This document shows, piece after piece, positions 15,738-22,621 of a stretch of DNA of 25,109 bases (position 1 is the first letter of the stretch; each line of letters opens with the position of its first letter). The stretch is taken from IMG/VR virus record IMGVR_UViG_3300034407_002180, positions 1 through 25,109 of that record. One strand, 5' to 3'. The notes beneath the pieces were generated by a model. That model saw only the letters and a list, made by a program, of their open reading frames with translations. It had not been told where the DNA came from and ran no database searches. The translations under genes were made by a program, and so were the position numbers. The stretch comes from a virus.

Positions 15738-16400
15738 ATGTATACACCTAAAAATAGAATAATAACTAACCAATTTACTCAAGGGGAGGAATATGTTTAT
15801 AAAAACATTATTCCTCAACAATTCTATGTGGGTTTTTATTATAAAACATATACAGGAAAATATTATACAGGTAAAACCCCAAATGACCCACCTAATGAAG
15901 AATTAATAGTTGTTAAAAATACAGAAGTAGGATATGAACAAAATGTCCTTCAATCTGAAATAGCATATGGGGATTTTCCTACAGTATTTGATGATTTAGA
16001 CACACCTGGTTATTCTCCTGAAATGATAGAAGAATATGCTTTACTACAAGAAATAAATCTTGATGAATCTATTATTAGAAAATTACTACCAAACCAATTT
16101 TACCCCAACCCTAACATTGAAGATTATGCTTTGGGTAGTTTTACACGATATTTTTGTGTTAAAGCAAACCAACCCATATATTTAGAGTTAAGCAAAGAAG
16201 TATATAATAAGCTAGTAAACAAAGATAATAACTACTTATGGGAACCTTATATACCCTTTAAATTTCAATGGACTCTTAAAGGAGATGAAAAAACAGTTTA
16301 TAATGCTAATAAAGACACTACACTATTAATCCAAAGAAGATTAAAAATTATAGGATTAGGGAGGTTTTTAAATGAAAATTACTTAAAGTTTTATAAATAA
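15738..16400 (+). CDS. Probable baseplate protein of unknown function
   Basis: A 220-residue protein rich in Tyr and Asn: an N-terminal beta-type region (QFYVGFYYKTYTGKYYTG, where Tyr-Thr-Gly recurs), a central acidic segment, and a C-terminal part with FTRYFCVKANQP, then LGRFLNENYLKFYK at the end. It has one cysteine and no membrane segment. I cannot name a family, though proteins with this C-terminal pattern recur next to hub genes in T4-like marine phages. It starts 10 bases after the hub gene and closes the virion block; the next gene belongs to replication. A wedge or hub accessory subunit is likely (inference from position). Confidence 0.6.
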   Translation: MYTPKNRIITNQFTQGEEYVYKNIIPQQFYVGFYYKTYTGKYYTGKTPNDPPNEELIVVKNTEVGYEQNVLQSEIAYGDFPTVFDDLDTPGYSPEMIEEYALLQEINLDESIIRKLLPNQFYPNPNIEDYALGSFTRYFCVKANQPIYLELSKEVYNKLVNKDNNYLWEPYIPFKFQWTLKGDEKTVYNANKDTTLLIQRRLKIIGLGRFLNENYLKFYK

Positions 16401-16429
16401 TTTGTTTACCATCTAAATTTATTGTATAT

Positions 16430-16449
16430 TATACCAAAATAAAGGTATA
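16430..16449 (+). promoter_or_regulatory. Hairpin at the DNA polymerase start, possible translational operator
   Basis: TATACC (16430-16435) pairs with GGTATA (16444-16449) around an 8-base loop AAAATAAA; the last stem base is the A of the ATG. Upstream, TTTACC (16405-16410) and TATTAT form a plausible -35/-10 pair with about 16 bases between. A short stem with an 8-base loop at the polymerase start is the form of the T4 gp43 autoregulatory operator, but this could be chance in AT-rich DNA. Confidence 0.35.
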
Positions 16450-17714
16450 TGTTTTGGTTAGTTGAATCGAAGGAACAATTAGATAGGTTTTACAATAGTA
16501 GTTATAAAGAGGCATTTGTTGAAATAATTCCTTATAATGATAAGGTTCACCCTACCCAAAATTCCATATGTGCTGTTTATATTCGCCCGTTACAATCGAC
16601 AAAAGGATTCATTATACCCATCTCGCATAGCGAAACGTTGTCCGTGCATATAGACGATGTAAAACACATACTATCGCAATATAATAGCATATATGTTAGG
16701 GATAAAAAGGAATTTTTACATTATTTTATCTTTAAAACTCTTTATGACATAACACTCAACTCTCCTCCGTATATACAAGAGTATACACAAACACATTCCT
16801 TCTTCTACCATAAGATGGGAGAGAAAAAAGACATAAACCGCATTATTCCGATTGTAAAACACTATGAATATTGTGAGAAATTATTTAATGATTTAAAACC
16901 AAGAATAGATGAGCCAATCAACGACTTTTACAATGAAAAAACCACAGTGGTATTCAACGCCATTGAAAGAAGTGGTATACGAATTGATCGAGAGGAATTC
17001 CAATCGCGTTTTCATGATATCGATGGAGAATACGCCTACACGCAATTCAACTTCAAAACCCTTACAGGAAGACCATCAAATAGATTTAAAGGAGTAAATT
17101 ATGCAGCAATCAATAAAGACAATGGAGACCGAAAGTCTTTCATCCCACGTAATGACATTCTTCTTGAATTGGATATTAGCGCCTATCACCCTACTTTGCT
17201 TTCTCATCTGCTTGATTATGAGTTTGATAGTGGTGATATTCACATGGCCTTTGCTAAAATGTATGGGGTGGAATATGGTAAGGCGAAGGAATTAACTTTT
17301 AAGCAGATGTATGGTGGGGTATTTGATCAATATAAGGAGCTGGAGTTCTTTAAGAAGATGCAAGTATATACTGATGATTTGTGGGCTCGCTTCCAAAATG
17401 AGGGTTCAATTGAATGTCCTGTTTCAAAGCATGTGTTTAAAAAAGAAGAGCTTCATGATATGAAGCCTCAAAAACTATTGAATTATGTTCTTCAAAACTT
17501 GGAGACGGCTACTAACGTTCGTATATTATGGGAAATATTTAAAATATTAAAAGGAAGAAATACTAAGTTAGTACTTTACACATATGATTCATTCCTATTT
17601 GATTTTGATGATAGCGAAAGAGAAATAATAAGAGAAATACTAAATGTATTTAAAATAAATAAGTTACAAATAAAACACAGTTATGGAGAGACATACGATT
17701 TTACAGAATCCTAA
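16449..17714 (+). CDS. Short family A DNA polymerase, thumb-deleted
   Basis: A 421-residue protein with Pol I-type palm and fingers. Motif A is ELDISAYHP (Asp242 = E. coli Pol I Asp705). The O-helix K..(x)F...YGG has Lys280, Phe284 and Tyr288 at the exact +4/+4 spacing of Lys758, Phe762 and Tyr766. Motif C is TYDSFLFD (Asp380 = Asp882, with Tyr-Asp-Ser in place of His-Asp-Glu). TGRPSNRFKGVN (206-217) matches TGRLSS..NLQN. Between IERSGIRID (172-180) and TGR only about 25 residues remain where Pol I has about 110, so the thumb is nearly absent. The N-terminal ~130 residues look like a decayed exonuclease domain with no DxE motif. It probably serves as the replicative polymerase, since no gp43 is visible. 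Whether it is processive alone is unknown. Confidence 0.8.
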   Translation: MFWLVESKEQLDRFYNSSYKEAFVEIIPYNDKVHPTQNSICAVYIRPLQSTKGFIIPISHSETLSVHIDDVKHILSQYNSIYVRDKKEFLHYFIFKTLYDITLNSPPYIQEYTQTHSFFYHKMGEKKDINRIIPIVKHYEYCEKLFNDLKPRIDEPINDFYNEKTTVVFNAIERSGIRIDREEFQSRFHDIDGEYAYTQFNFKTLTGRPSNRFKGVNYAAINKDNGDRKSFIPRNDILLELDISAYHPTLLSHLLDYEFDSGDIHMAFAKMYGVEYGKAKELTFKQMYGGVFDQYKELEFFKKMQVYTDDLWARFQNEGSIECPVSKHVFKKEELHDMKPQKLLNYVLQNLETATNVRILWEIFKILKGRNTKLVLYTYDSFLFDFDDSEREIIREILNVFKINKLQIKHSYGETYDFTES

Positions 17715-17718
17715 TAAT

Positions 17719-18156
17719 ATGTATAAAGTGGACGATTTCCAAGATTTCAACACTTTAAACATAAATGATTTGAACAATAAGTTATTCTGTACGTTTACCA
17801 CTTTAGAAGACCTAGATGGGTTGTTGGAGCGTATTACTACTACATATAATATAATGTATAATAAAATTTTTGTCTTGCATATTAAAAGTAATGATGAGTA
17901 TGTTTGTACATATAATATAGACCAGGGCAACATTAATAATTTACCTTCTAACACTATTATGGTGCATAGAAAAAAAGACTCAAACACATTGTATACTATA
18001 AATGCTTTAAATGAGTTAATTAAAAGACTAAATGGAGGGGTAGTTGATACTCGATTCCCTATAGACTGGCAGCATTATAGAAATACAATATTACTCACAC
18101 AGCATGACGAATTAAAACAACTAAAAACAAAAATATATAAAATTCTTGAAGTATAG
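17719..18156 (+). CDS. Unknown protein between DNA polymerase and SSB genes
   Basis: A 145-residue protein, alpha/beta in character: LDGLLERI helix, YNKIFVLHIKSNDEYVCTYNID strands split by polar turns, NTIMVHRKKDSNTLYTINAL, and RFPIDWQHYRNTILLT near the end. I chose the ATG at 17719, which follows the polymerase stop by 4 bases and has an A-rich leader; an in-frame ATG at 17683 would overlap the polymerase by 32 bases and add 12 residues. I do not recognise the family. Lying between the polymerase and gp32 genes, it is a candidate replisome accessory factor, for example one that compensates for the missing polymerase thumb. That role is a guess from position only. Confidence 0.6.
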   Translation: MYKVDDFQDFNTLNINDLNNKLFCTFTTLEDLDGLLERITTTYNIMYNKIFVLHIKSNDEYVCTYNIDQGNINNLPSNTIMVHRKKDSNTLYTINALNELIKRLNGGVVDTRFPIDWQHYRNTILLTQHDELKQLKTKIYKILEV

Positions 18157-18193
18157 GTTGGAGTACCTCAATCAGCTCCGTATATTAGATATA

Positions 18194-18209
18194 GTTATAA
18201 ATTAAACAA
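18194..18209 (+). promoter_or_regulatory. Candidate phage promoter element (site 7)
   Basis: GTTATAAATTAAACAA, sharing the TTATAA core and A-rich flank, 11 bases before the gp32-like ATG. It is the only site of the family in the replication block and is closer to site 4 (GTTATAA) than to the ATATTTATAA sites. Confidence 0.4.
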
Positions 18210-18220
18210 AAGTTATAAAA

Positions 18221-19051
18221 ATGGATTTAAACGCAATTAAAAAACGCCTTAATGACATGCAAAGTCAGGCAAACAACCAAGGAGGTCAAAAAACAAATCT
18301 CTTCTGGAAACCCTCAGTAGGAAAACAACTTATTAGAGTTGTCCCTTCAAAGTACAACAAAGATTTCCCATTCACAGAAATGAAATTTTATTATGGAATT
18401 GGAAGCAAACGAGTAATGGCTTCTCCTTCGAATTGGGGTGAGAAAGATCCAATTGAAGAGTTTGCTAAAAAATTACGTAGTACAAATGACAAAGAAAATT
18501 GGAGATTAGCTAAAAAATTAGATGCTAAAGTTCGTACTTTTGCCCCTATTGTAGTTAGAGGTCAGGAAGATGAAGGAGTTAAATTATGGCAATTCGGTAA
18601 AGAAGTTTACCAAGAATTCTTAAATTTAGCTGCTGATGATGAAATTGGTGATTTTACTGATATCGTTCAAGGTAGAGATATTAAATTATCAACAGTAGGA
18701 CCAGAATCAACTGGAACTCCTTACAATAAGACTTCAATTGGTCCTTCTCTAAAACAAACTCAACTTGCAGATACAGAAGATGCAATTAAGCAACTTTTAG
18801 AAAATCAAGCAGATCCTATGAAGGTATTTAAACCACTTACTTATGATGAGATGAAAGCTTCATTGCAAGAATGGTTATCACCAGAAGGAGAAGAAGAGGA
18901 AGGTTCAATTGTTAAAGAACCAGCAGTTGCTTTTGATAGTCAACCAAAATCAAATTATTCTTTAGATACTAAACCTGCTAAGCAGACTAAAGCAGATAAA
19001 TTTGATGATTTATTTGGAGACGATAACAAAACCGACGATTTACCCTTTTAA
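18221..19051 (+). CDS. gp32: Single-stranded DNA-binding protein (gp32-like)
   Basis: A 276-residue T4 gp32-type SSB (T4: 301). It coats single strands during replication and recombination and works with UvsX and the helicase. Landmarks: the basic N-terminus MDLNAIKKRL for cooperative binding, the core FWKPSVGKQLIRVVP (residues 28-42), F.EMKFYYGIG, and WQFGKEVYQEFL near 124, then a long acidic linker and tail (EGEEEEG near 220, DDLFGDD and final DDLPF). The protein has no cysteine, so the zinc site of T4 gp32 is absent. The last five residues copy the bacterial SSB tip (DDDIPF type) that binds host repair and replication partners. It sits directly upstream of uvsX, 10 bases apart, in the expected functional cluster. 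Confidence 0.92.
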   Translation: MDLNAIKKRLNDMQSQANNQGGQKTNLFWKPSVGKQLIRVVPSKYNKDFPFTEMKFYYGIGSKRVMASPSNWGEKDPIEEFAKKLRSTNDKENWRLAKKLDAKVRTFAPIVVRGQEDEGVKLWQFGKEVYQEFLNLAADDEIGDFTDIVQGRDIKLSTVGPESTGTPYNKTSIGPSLKQTQLADTEDAIKQLLENQADPMKVFKPLTYDEMKASLQEWLSPEGEEEEGSIVKEPAVAFDSQPKSNYSLDTKPAKQTKADKFDDLFGDDNKTDDLPF

Positions 19052-19061
19052 CAAATAAAAC

Positions 19062-20138
19062 ATGGCAAGACCAAAAAAATCACTATCGGAGGCAGTCTCC
19101 TCAGAAATTAAATCCAAATTCAATCTAGATGGGTTTAAAACTAAGAAGGGACTGTCTTCAAAAGCAAAATTTAAAGAACAAACATGGATACCTTTATCTA
19201 AGGCATACCAGGAAATTACTTCGGTACCTGGTATTCCTCAAGGTCATATTGTATTACTTAGAGGACACTCTGATACTGGTAAAACCACAGCAATGATTGA
19301 AGGAGCTGTCTCGGCTCAAAAACGAGGAATACTACCAGTATTTATTATTACAGAGATGAAATGGTCTTGGGAACACGCCAAGATGATGGGTCTAGAAATT
19401 AATGAGGTTATAGATGAAGAAACAGGTGAAGTCATTGATTATAATGGTAACTTTATTTATGTAGATAGAGAAACTATTAACTCAATTGAAGATGTATCTA
19501 GCTTTATCTTAGATTTAATTGATGAACAGAAAAATGGTAATTTACCATATGATTTAATGTTCTGTTGGGATTCAATTGGGTCTGTACCGTGTGAAATGTC
19601 GTTAAAATCAAATAAAAATAATAACGAATGGAATGCGGGTGCTATGTCTACCCAATTTGGTAATAACGTAAACCAACGCATCGTTATGTCTCGAAAAGAA
19701 AGTAGCCCTTACACAAATACTCTAGTTTGTATTAATAAGGTATGGACTTTGAAAGCAGAATCTCCTATGGGTCAACCTAAATTAATGAATAAAGGAGGAT
19801 ACGCTATGTGGTTTGATTCAACATTTGTAGTAACATTTGGTAATGTAATGTCAGCTGGAACATCTAAAATTAAAGCAATTAAGGATGGTAAGCAAGTAGA
19901 GTTTGCTAAACGTACAAATCTTCAAATTGATAAAAACCACATTAATGGGGTTACAACACGGGGAAAAATTGTTATGACACCTCATGGTTTTATTCTGGAT
20001 GATGATAAAGCTTTAAAACAGTATAAAAATGAACAAGCTGAAACTTGGAAAAAAATTCTAGGTGGTAGCGATTTCATAATTGCTGAAGAAAATGAAGCTT
20101 ATACTGACATCACAGCTCATACAGATGAGCCCAAATAA
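19062..20138 (+). CDS. uvsX: UvsX recombinase (RecA family)
   Basis: A 358-residue recombinase that forms filaments on single-stranded DNA and drives strand exchange and recombination-dependent replication. The Walker A motif GHSDTGKT spans residues 68-75 and Walker B ends at Asp170 in DLMFCWDSIGS. The following segment rich in Asn and Gln (NNEWNAGAMSTQFGNN) matches the DNA-binding loop region, and MWFDSTFVVTFG the core beta strand. Length is close to T4 UvsX (391). It begins 10 bases after the gp32 gene. A hairpin that may end the transcript follows at 20153-20176. No UvsY was seen in the window. Confidence 0.94.
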   Translation: MARPKKSLSEAVSSEIKSKFNLDGFKTKKGLSSKAKFKEQTWIPLSKAYQEITSVPGIPQGHIVLLRGHSDTGKTTAMIEGAVSAQKRGILPVFIITEMKWSWEHAKMMGLEINEVIDEETGEVIDYNGNFIYVDRETINSIEDVSSFILDLIDEQKNGNLPYDLMFCWDSIGSVPCEMSLKSNKNNNEWNAGAMSTQFGNNVNQRIVMSRKESSPYTNTLVCINKVWTLKAESPMGQPKLMNKGGYAMWFDSTFVVTFGNVMSAGTSKIKAIKDGKQVEFAKRTNLQIDKNHINGVTTRGKIVMTPHGFILDDDKALKQYKNEQAETWKKILGGSDFIIAEENEAYTDITAHTDEPK

Positions 20139-20152
20139 AAATTAGGTTATCG

Positions 20153-20176
20153 GGGGGAATTTTCGTATATTCCCCC
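20153..20176 (+). terminator. Hairpin between uvsX and the 5' nuclease gene
   Basis: GGGGGAAT (20153-20160) pairs perfectly with ATTCCCCC (20169-20176) around the 8-base loop TTTCGTAT. It is the most GC-rich short stem in the window but has no T tract afterwards, only ATAAATAAAAG, then the ATG 14 bases on. It may be a terminator or a leader hairpin of the next gene. Confidence 0.6.
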
Positions 20177-20190
20177 ATAAATAAAAGCAA

Positions 20191-21219
20191 ATGAAACATA
20201 AAGATTTACTTAATCTCCTCGACAGCGTCGATGAGCAAGGAAAAGAGACTGTAGAAGGAGAAAGAATTTTAATGATTGATGGGTTAAACCTATTTTTTAG
20301 AAATTTTGCAATTCTTAATATGGTTAATCCTGATGGAGTTCACATTGGAGGTTTAGGTGGGTTTTTTCGCTCATTAGGTGCTATGATTAGACAAATGCAG
20401 CCAACCCAAGTTTATGTAGTATTTGATGGAGCCGGTTCTGCTAATAATAGAAAAAACCTACTCCCTGAATATAAATCAGGTAGAGATCTTCAACGTATTA
20501 CTAATTGGGATGCCTTTGATGATAAAGATGATGAGGATGATGCTAAAATAGACCAAATGGTTCGTATTATTCAATATCTAAAAACATTACCTGTTAAGGT
20601 AGTAACATTAGATAAAGTAGAAGCTGATGATATTATTGCTTATTTAAGTGAGACTACTCCTACAAAGAAAGAAGATAAAGTATTTATAGTGTCTTCAGAC
20701 AAGGATTTCCTCCAACTAATAAATGAGAATGTTATTGTATATCGCCCTATGGAAAAAGAATACTATACTACAGATACAATGGAGGAAAAATTTAAAATGT
20801 CTCCTAATAATTTTATCCTATATAAAACATTAATGGGGGATAATTCAGATAAAGTTAAAGGTATTAAAGGGTTAGGACCTAAAAAATTGTATAAGCTATT
20901 CCCTGAATTAACTGAACGAGATATAACACTAGAAGATATATATCAAATAAGTGAAGAAAAATTTAAAGAAAATGTAATATATGCTCGCATCATTCAAAAT
21001 TGGTCATCTATAGAAACTAACCATAAAATTATGGATTTATCTAAACCCATGATTGATAAAAATGATGAAAATTATTTAGATGAGGTTGTTAAATCAAAAG
21101 ACATTCATTATCTTCCCGACCAGTTTGTATCTATGTACAATACAGATCAATTAGGAGGAATAATTAGAAATGTAGAGTATTGGGTAAAAGATTGTTTTGA
21201 ATCACTACAAATAAAGTAA
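20191..21219 (+). CDS. rnh: 5'-3' exonuclease / flap nuclease (T4 RNase H type)
   Basis: A 342-residue member of the FEN/5'-nuclease family, removing RNA primers and 5' flaps from lagging-strand fragments. Metal-binding acidic residues are in place: Asp30 (LMIDGLN), Asp79 (VVFDG), Glu144/Asp146/Asp147 (VEADDI), Asp170/Asp172 (SSDKDF) and Asp217/Asp220 (GDNSDKVKG). The helix-hairpin-helix KGIKGLGPKKLYKLF follows at about 223-237. Length is near T4 RNase H (305), with a 25-residue N-terminal extension and an acidic insertion (about 108-120). Since the family A polymerase has no fused 5' nuclease domain, this separate protein supplies that activity. The helicase gene follows after 20 bases. Confidence 0.92.
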   Translation: MKHKDLLNLLDSVDEQGKETVEGERILMIDGLNLFFRNFAILNMVNPDGVHIGGLGGFFRSLGAMIRQMQPTQVYVVFDGAGSANNRKNLLPEYKSGRDLQRITNWDAFDDKDDEDDAKIDQMVRIIQYLKTLPVKVVTLDKVEADDIIAYLSETTPTKKEDKVFIVSSDKDFLQLINENVIVYRPMEKEYYTTDTMEEKFKMSPNNFILYKTLMGDNSDKVKGIKGLGPKKLYKLFPELTERDITLEDIYQISEEKFKENVIYARIIQNWSSIETNHKIMDLSKPMIDKNDENYLDEVVKSKDIHYLPDQFVSMYNTDQLGGIIRNVEYWVKDCFESLQIK

Positions 21220-21239
21220 AAATAAAGAAAATAAAAGTT

Positions 21240-22601
21240 ATGACATTAACCAGTTTAAATCAGTATGGTCCACACTTTCAAACAAAAGTGTTATCTTCAC
21301 TATTAACTCATAAAGAGTTTCTAGTTAACATTCATGATATTTTAAGTGAAGAATATTTTGATAATCAAGCACATCAATGGATTATCCAAGAAATTCTAAA
21401 ATATTACGATAAATATCATACAACTCCTTCAATGGAGATCCTAAAAATTAAAGTACAAAAAACTGAAAATGAAGTACTAAAATTATCAATTAAAGAACAA
21501 TTAAAAGCTGCATACCAATCATCAGATGAAGATTTAGAATATGTGCAAGAAGAATTTTCAACATTTTGTAAAAACCAACAATTAAAGAAAGCATTACTTA
21601 ACAGTGTTGATTTATTGAAAGCTGGTGATTTTGATGGTATTAAATTCTTAGTAGAATCAGCATTAAAAGCAGGTAATGACAAAAATGTAGGACATGAATA
21701 TAATAAAGATATAGAATCTCGATTTAGAGAAGATGCTAGAACCACAATTGCAACTCCTTGGGATAAAGTTAATGATATACTTCAAGGTGGGTTAGGAAAT
21801 GGTGATTTTGGGTTGATATTTGGTAACCCGGGAGGTGGTAAATCATGGTCATTAGTAGCATTAGGAGGATATGCTGTAAGGATGGGGTTTAATGTTTTAC
21901 ATTATACTTTAGAATTAGGAGAACAGTATGTTGGAAGACGATATGATGCTTTTTTCTCCAAAATACCTGTAGACCAAGTTCTTCAAAATAGAGGAAAAAT
22001 AGAAGAAATTCTACCTGAACTACCAGGTGAGTTAATTATTAAAGAGTTCCCTACAGGGAGAGCTACAATTTCAACGATAGAATCACATATTCAAAAAGTT
22101 GAAAGTATGGGAATTAAAGCAGATTTAATTATAATTGATTATGTAGATCTTCTTTCAACAAAGAAACGAACAGCAGATCGTAAAGGAGAAATTGATGATA
22201 TTTATACAAGCACTAAAGGATTAGCCCGCGAATTAGATGTACCTATTTGGTCAGTTTCTCAAGTTAATCGTGCAGGTGCAAAAGATGATGTTATCGAAGG
22301 TGATAAGGCAGCAGGGTCATATGATAAAATTATGATTACTGACTTCTGCTTATCTCTTTCAAGAAAAGCTAAAGATAAAGTAAACGGAACTGGAAGATTC
22401 CATATTATGAAAAATAGATATGGAATGGATGGTTTAACTTTTGGAGTTAAAGCAGATACTTCAACAGGACATTTCGATGTTATCGACTACAATCCTGATG
22501 ATTATGAATCTGAAGAACCCCAAGCATCTAAAAGCTATGATAATTTTGATAGTTTTGATAAACAAACATTGAAAAATAAGTTTTTTGAATTAAATTCATA
22601 A
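21240..22601 (+). CDS. gp41: Replicative DNA helicase (DnaB/gp41-like)
   Basis: A 453-residue hexameric 5'-3' helicase (T4 gp41: 475). The N-terminal ~140 residues form the helical DnaB-type domain. The RecA-like motor has Walker A GNPGGGKS at 195-202, the LHYTLELGE segment with the catalytic Glu near 225, Walker B LIIIDYVDLL with Asp300, the sensor SVSQVNR near 330 and an Arg-rich DFCLSLSRKAKD region near 365. The C-terminus is acidic and polar (YNPDDYESEEPQ), possibly a primase- or SSB-interaction tail. No primase is encoded within the window. It is co-oriented with rnh and nrdB, with 20-base gaps and A-rich leaders, indicating one operon. Confidence 0.94.
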   Translation: MTLTSLNQYGPHFQTKVLSSLLTHKEFLVNIHDILSEEYFDNQAHQWIIQEILKYYDKYHTTPSMEILKIKVQKTENEVLKLSIKEQLKAAYQSSDEDLEYVQEEFSTFCKNQQLKKALLNSVDLLKAGDFDGIKFLVESALKAGNDKNVGHEYNKDIESRFREDARTTIATPWDKVNDILQGGLGNGDFGLIFGNPGGGKSWSLVALGGYAVRMGFNVLHYTLELGEQYVGRRYDAFFSKIPVDQVLQNRGKIEEILPELPGELIIKEFPTGRATISTIESHIQKVESMGIKADLIIIDYVDLLSTKKRTADRKGEIDDIYTSTKGLARELDVPIWSVSQVNRAGAKDDVIEGDKAAGSYDKIMITDFCLSLSRKAKDKVNGTGRFHIMKNRYGMDGLTFGVKADTSTGHFDVIDYNPDDYESEEPQASKSYDNFDSFDKQTLKNKFFELNS

Positions 22602-22621
22602 TAAAAAAAATAATAAAACGA

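Noticed and set aside
17683-17718. Upstream ATG for the unknown protein after the polymerase
   Set aside because: It would overlap the polymerase gene by 32 bases, and the ATG at 17719 has a better leader and the usual spacing.
18160-18179. Possible terminator GGAG...CTCC after the 145-residue protein gene
   Set aside because: It has only four pairs, a 12-base loop and no T tract; not distinguishable from chance.
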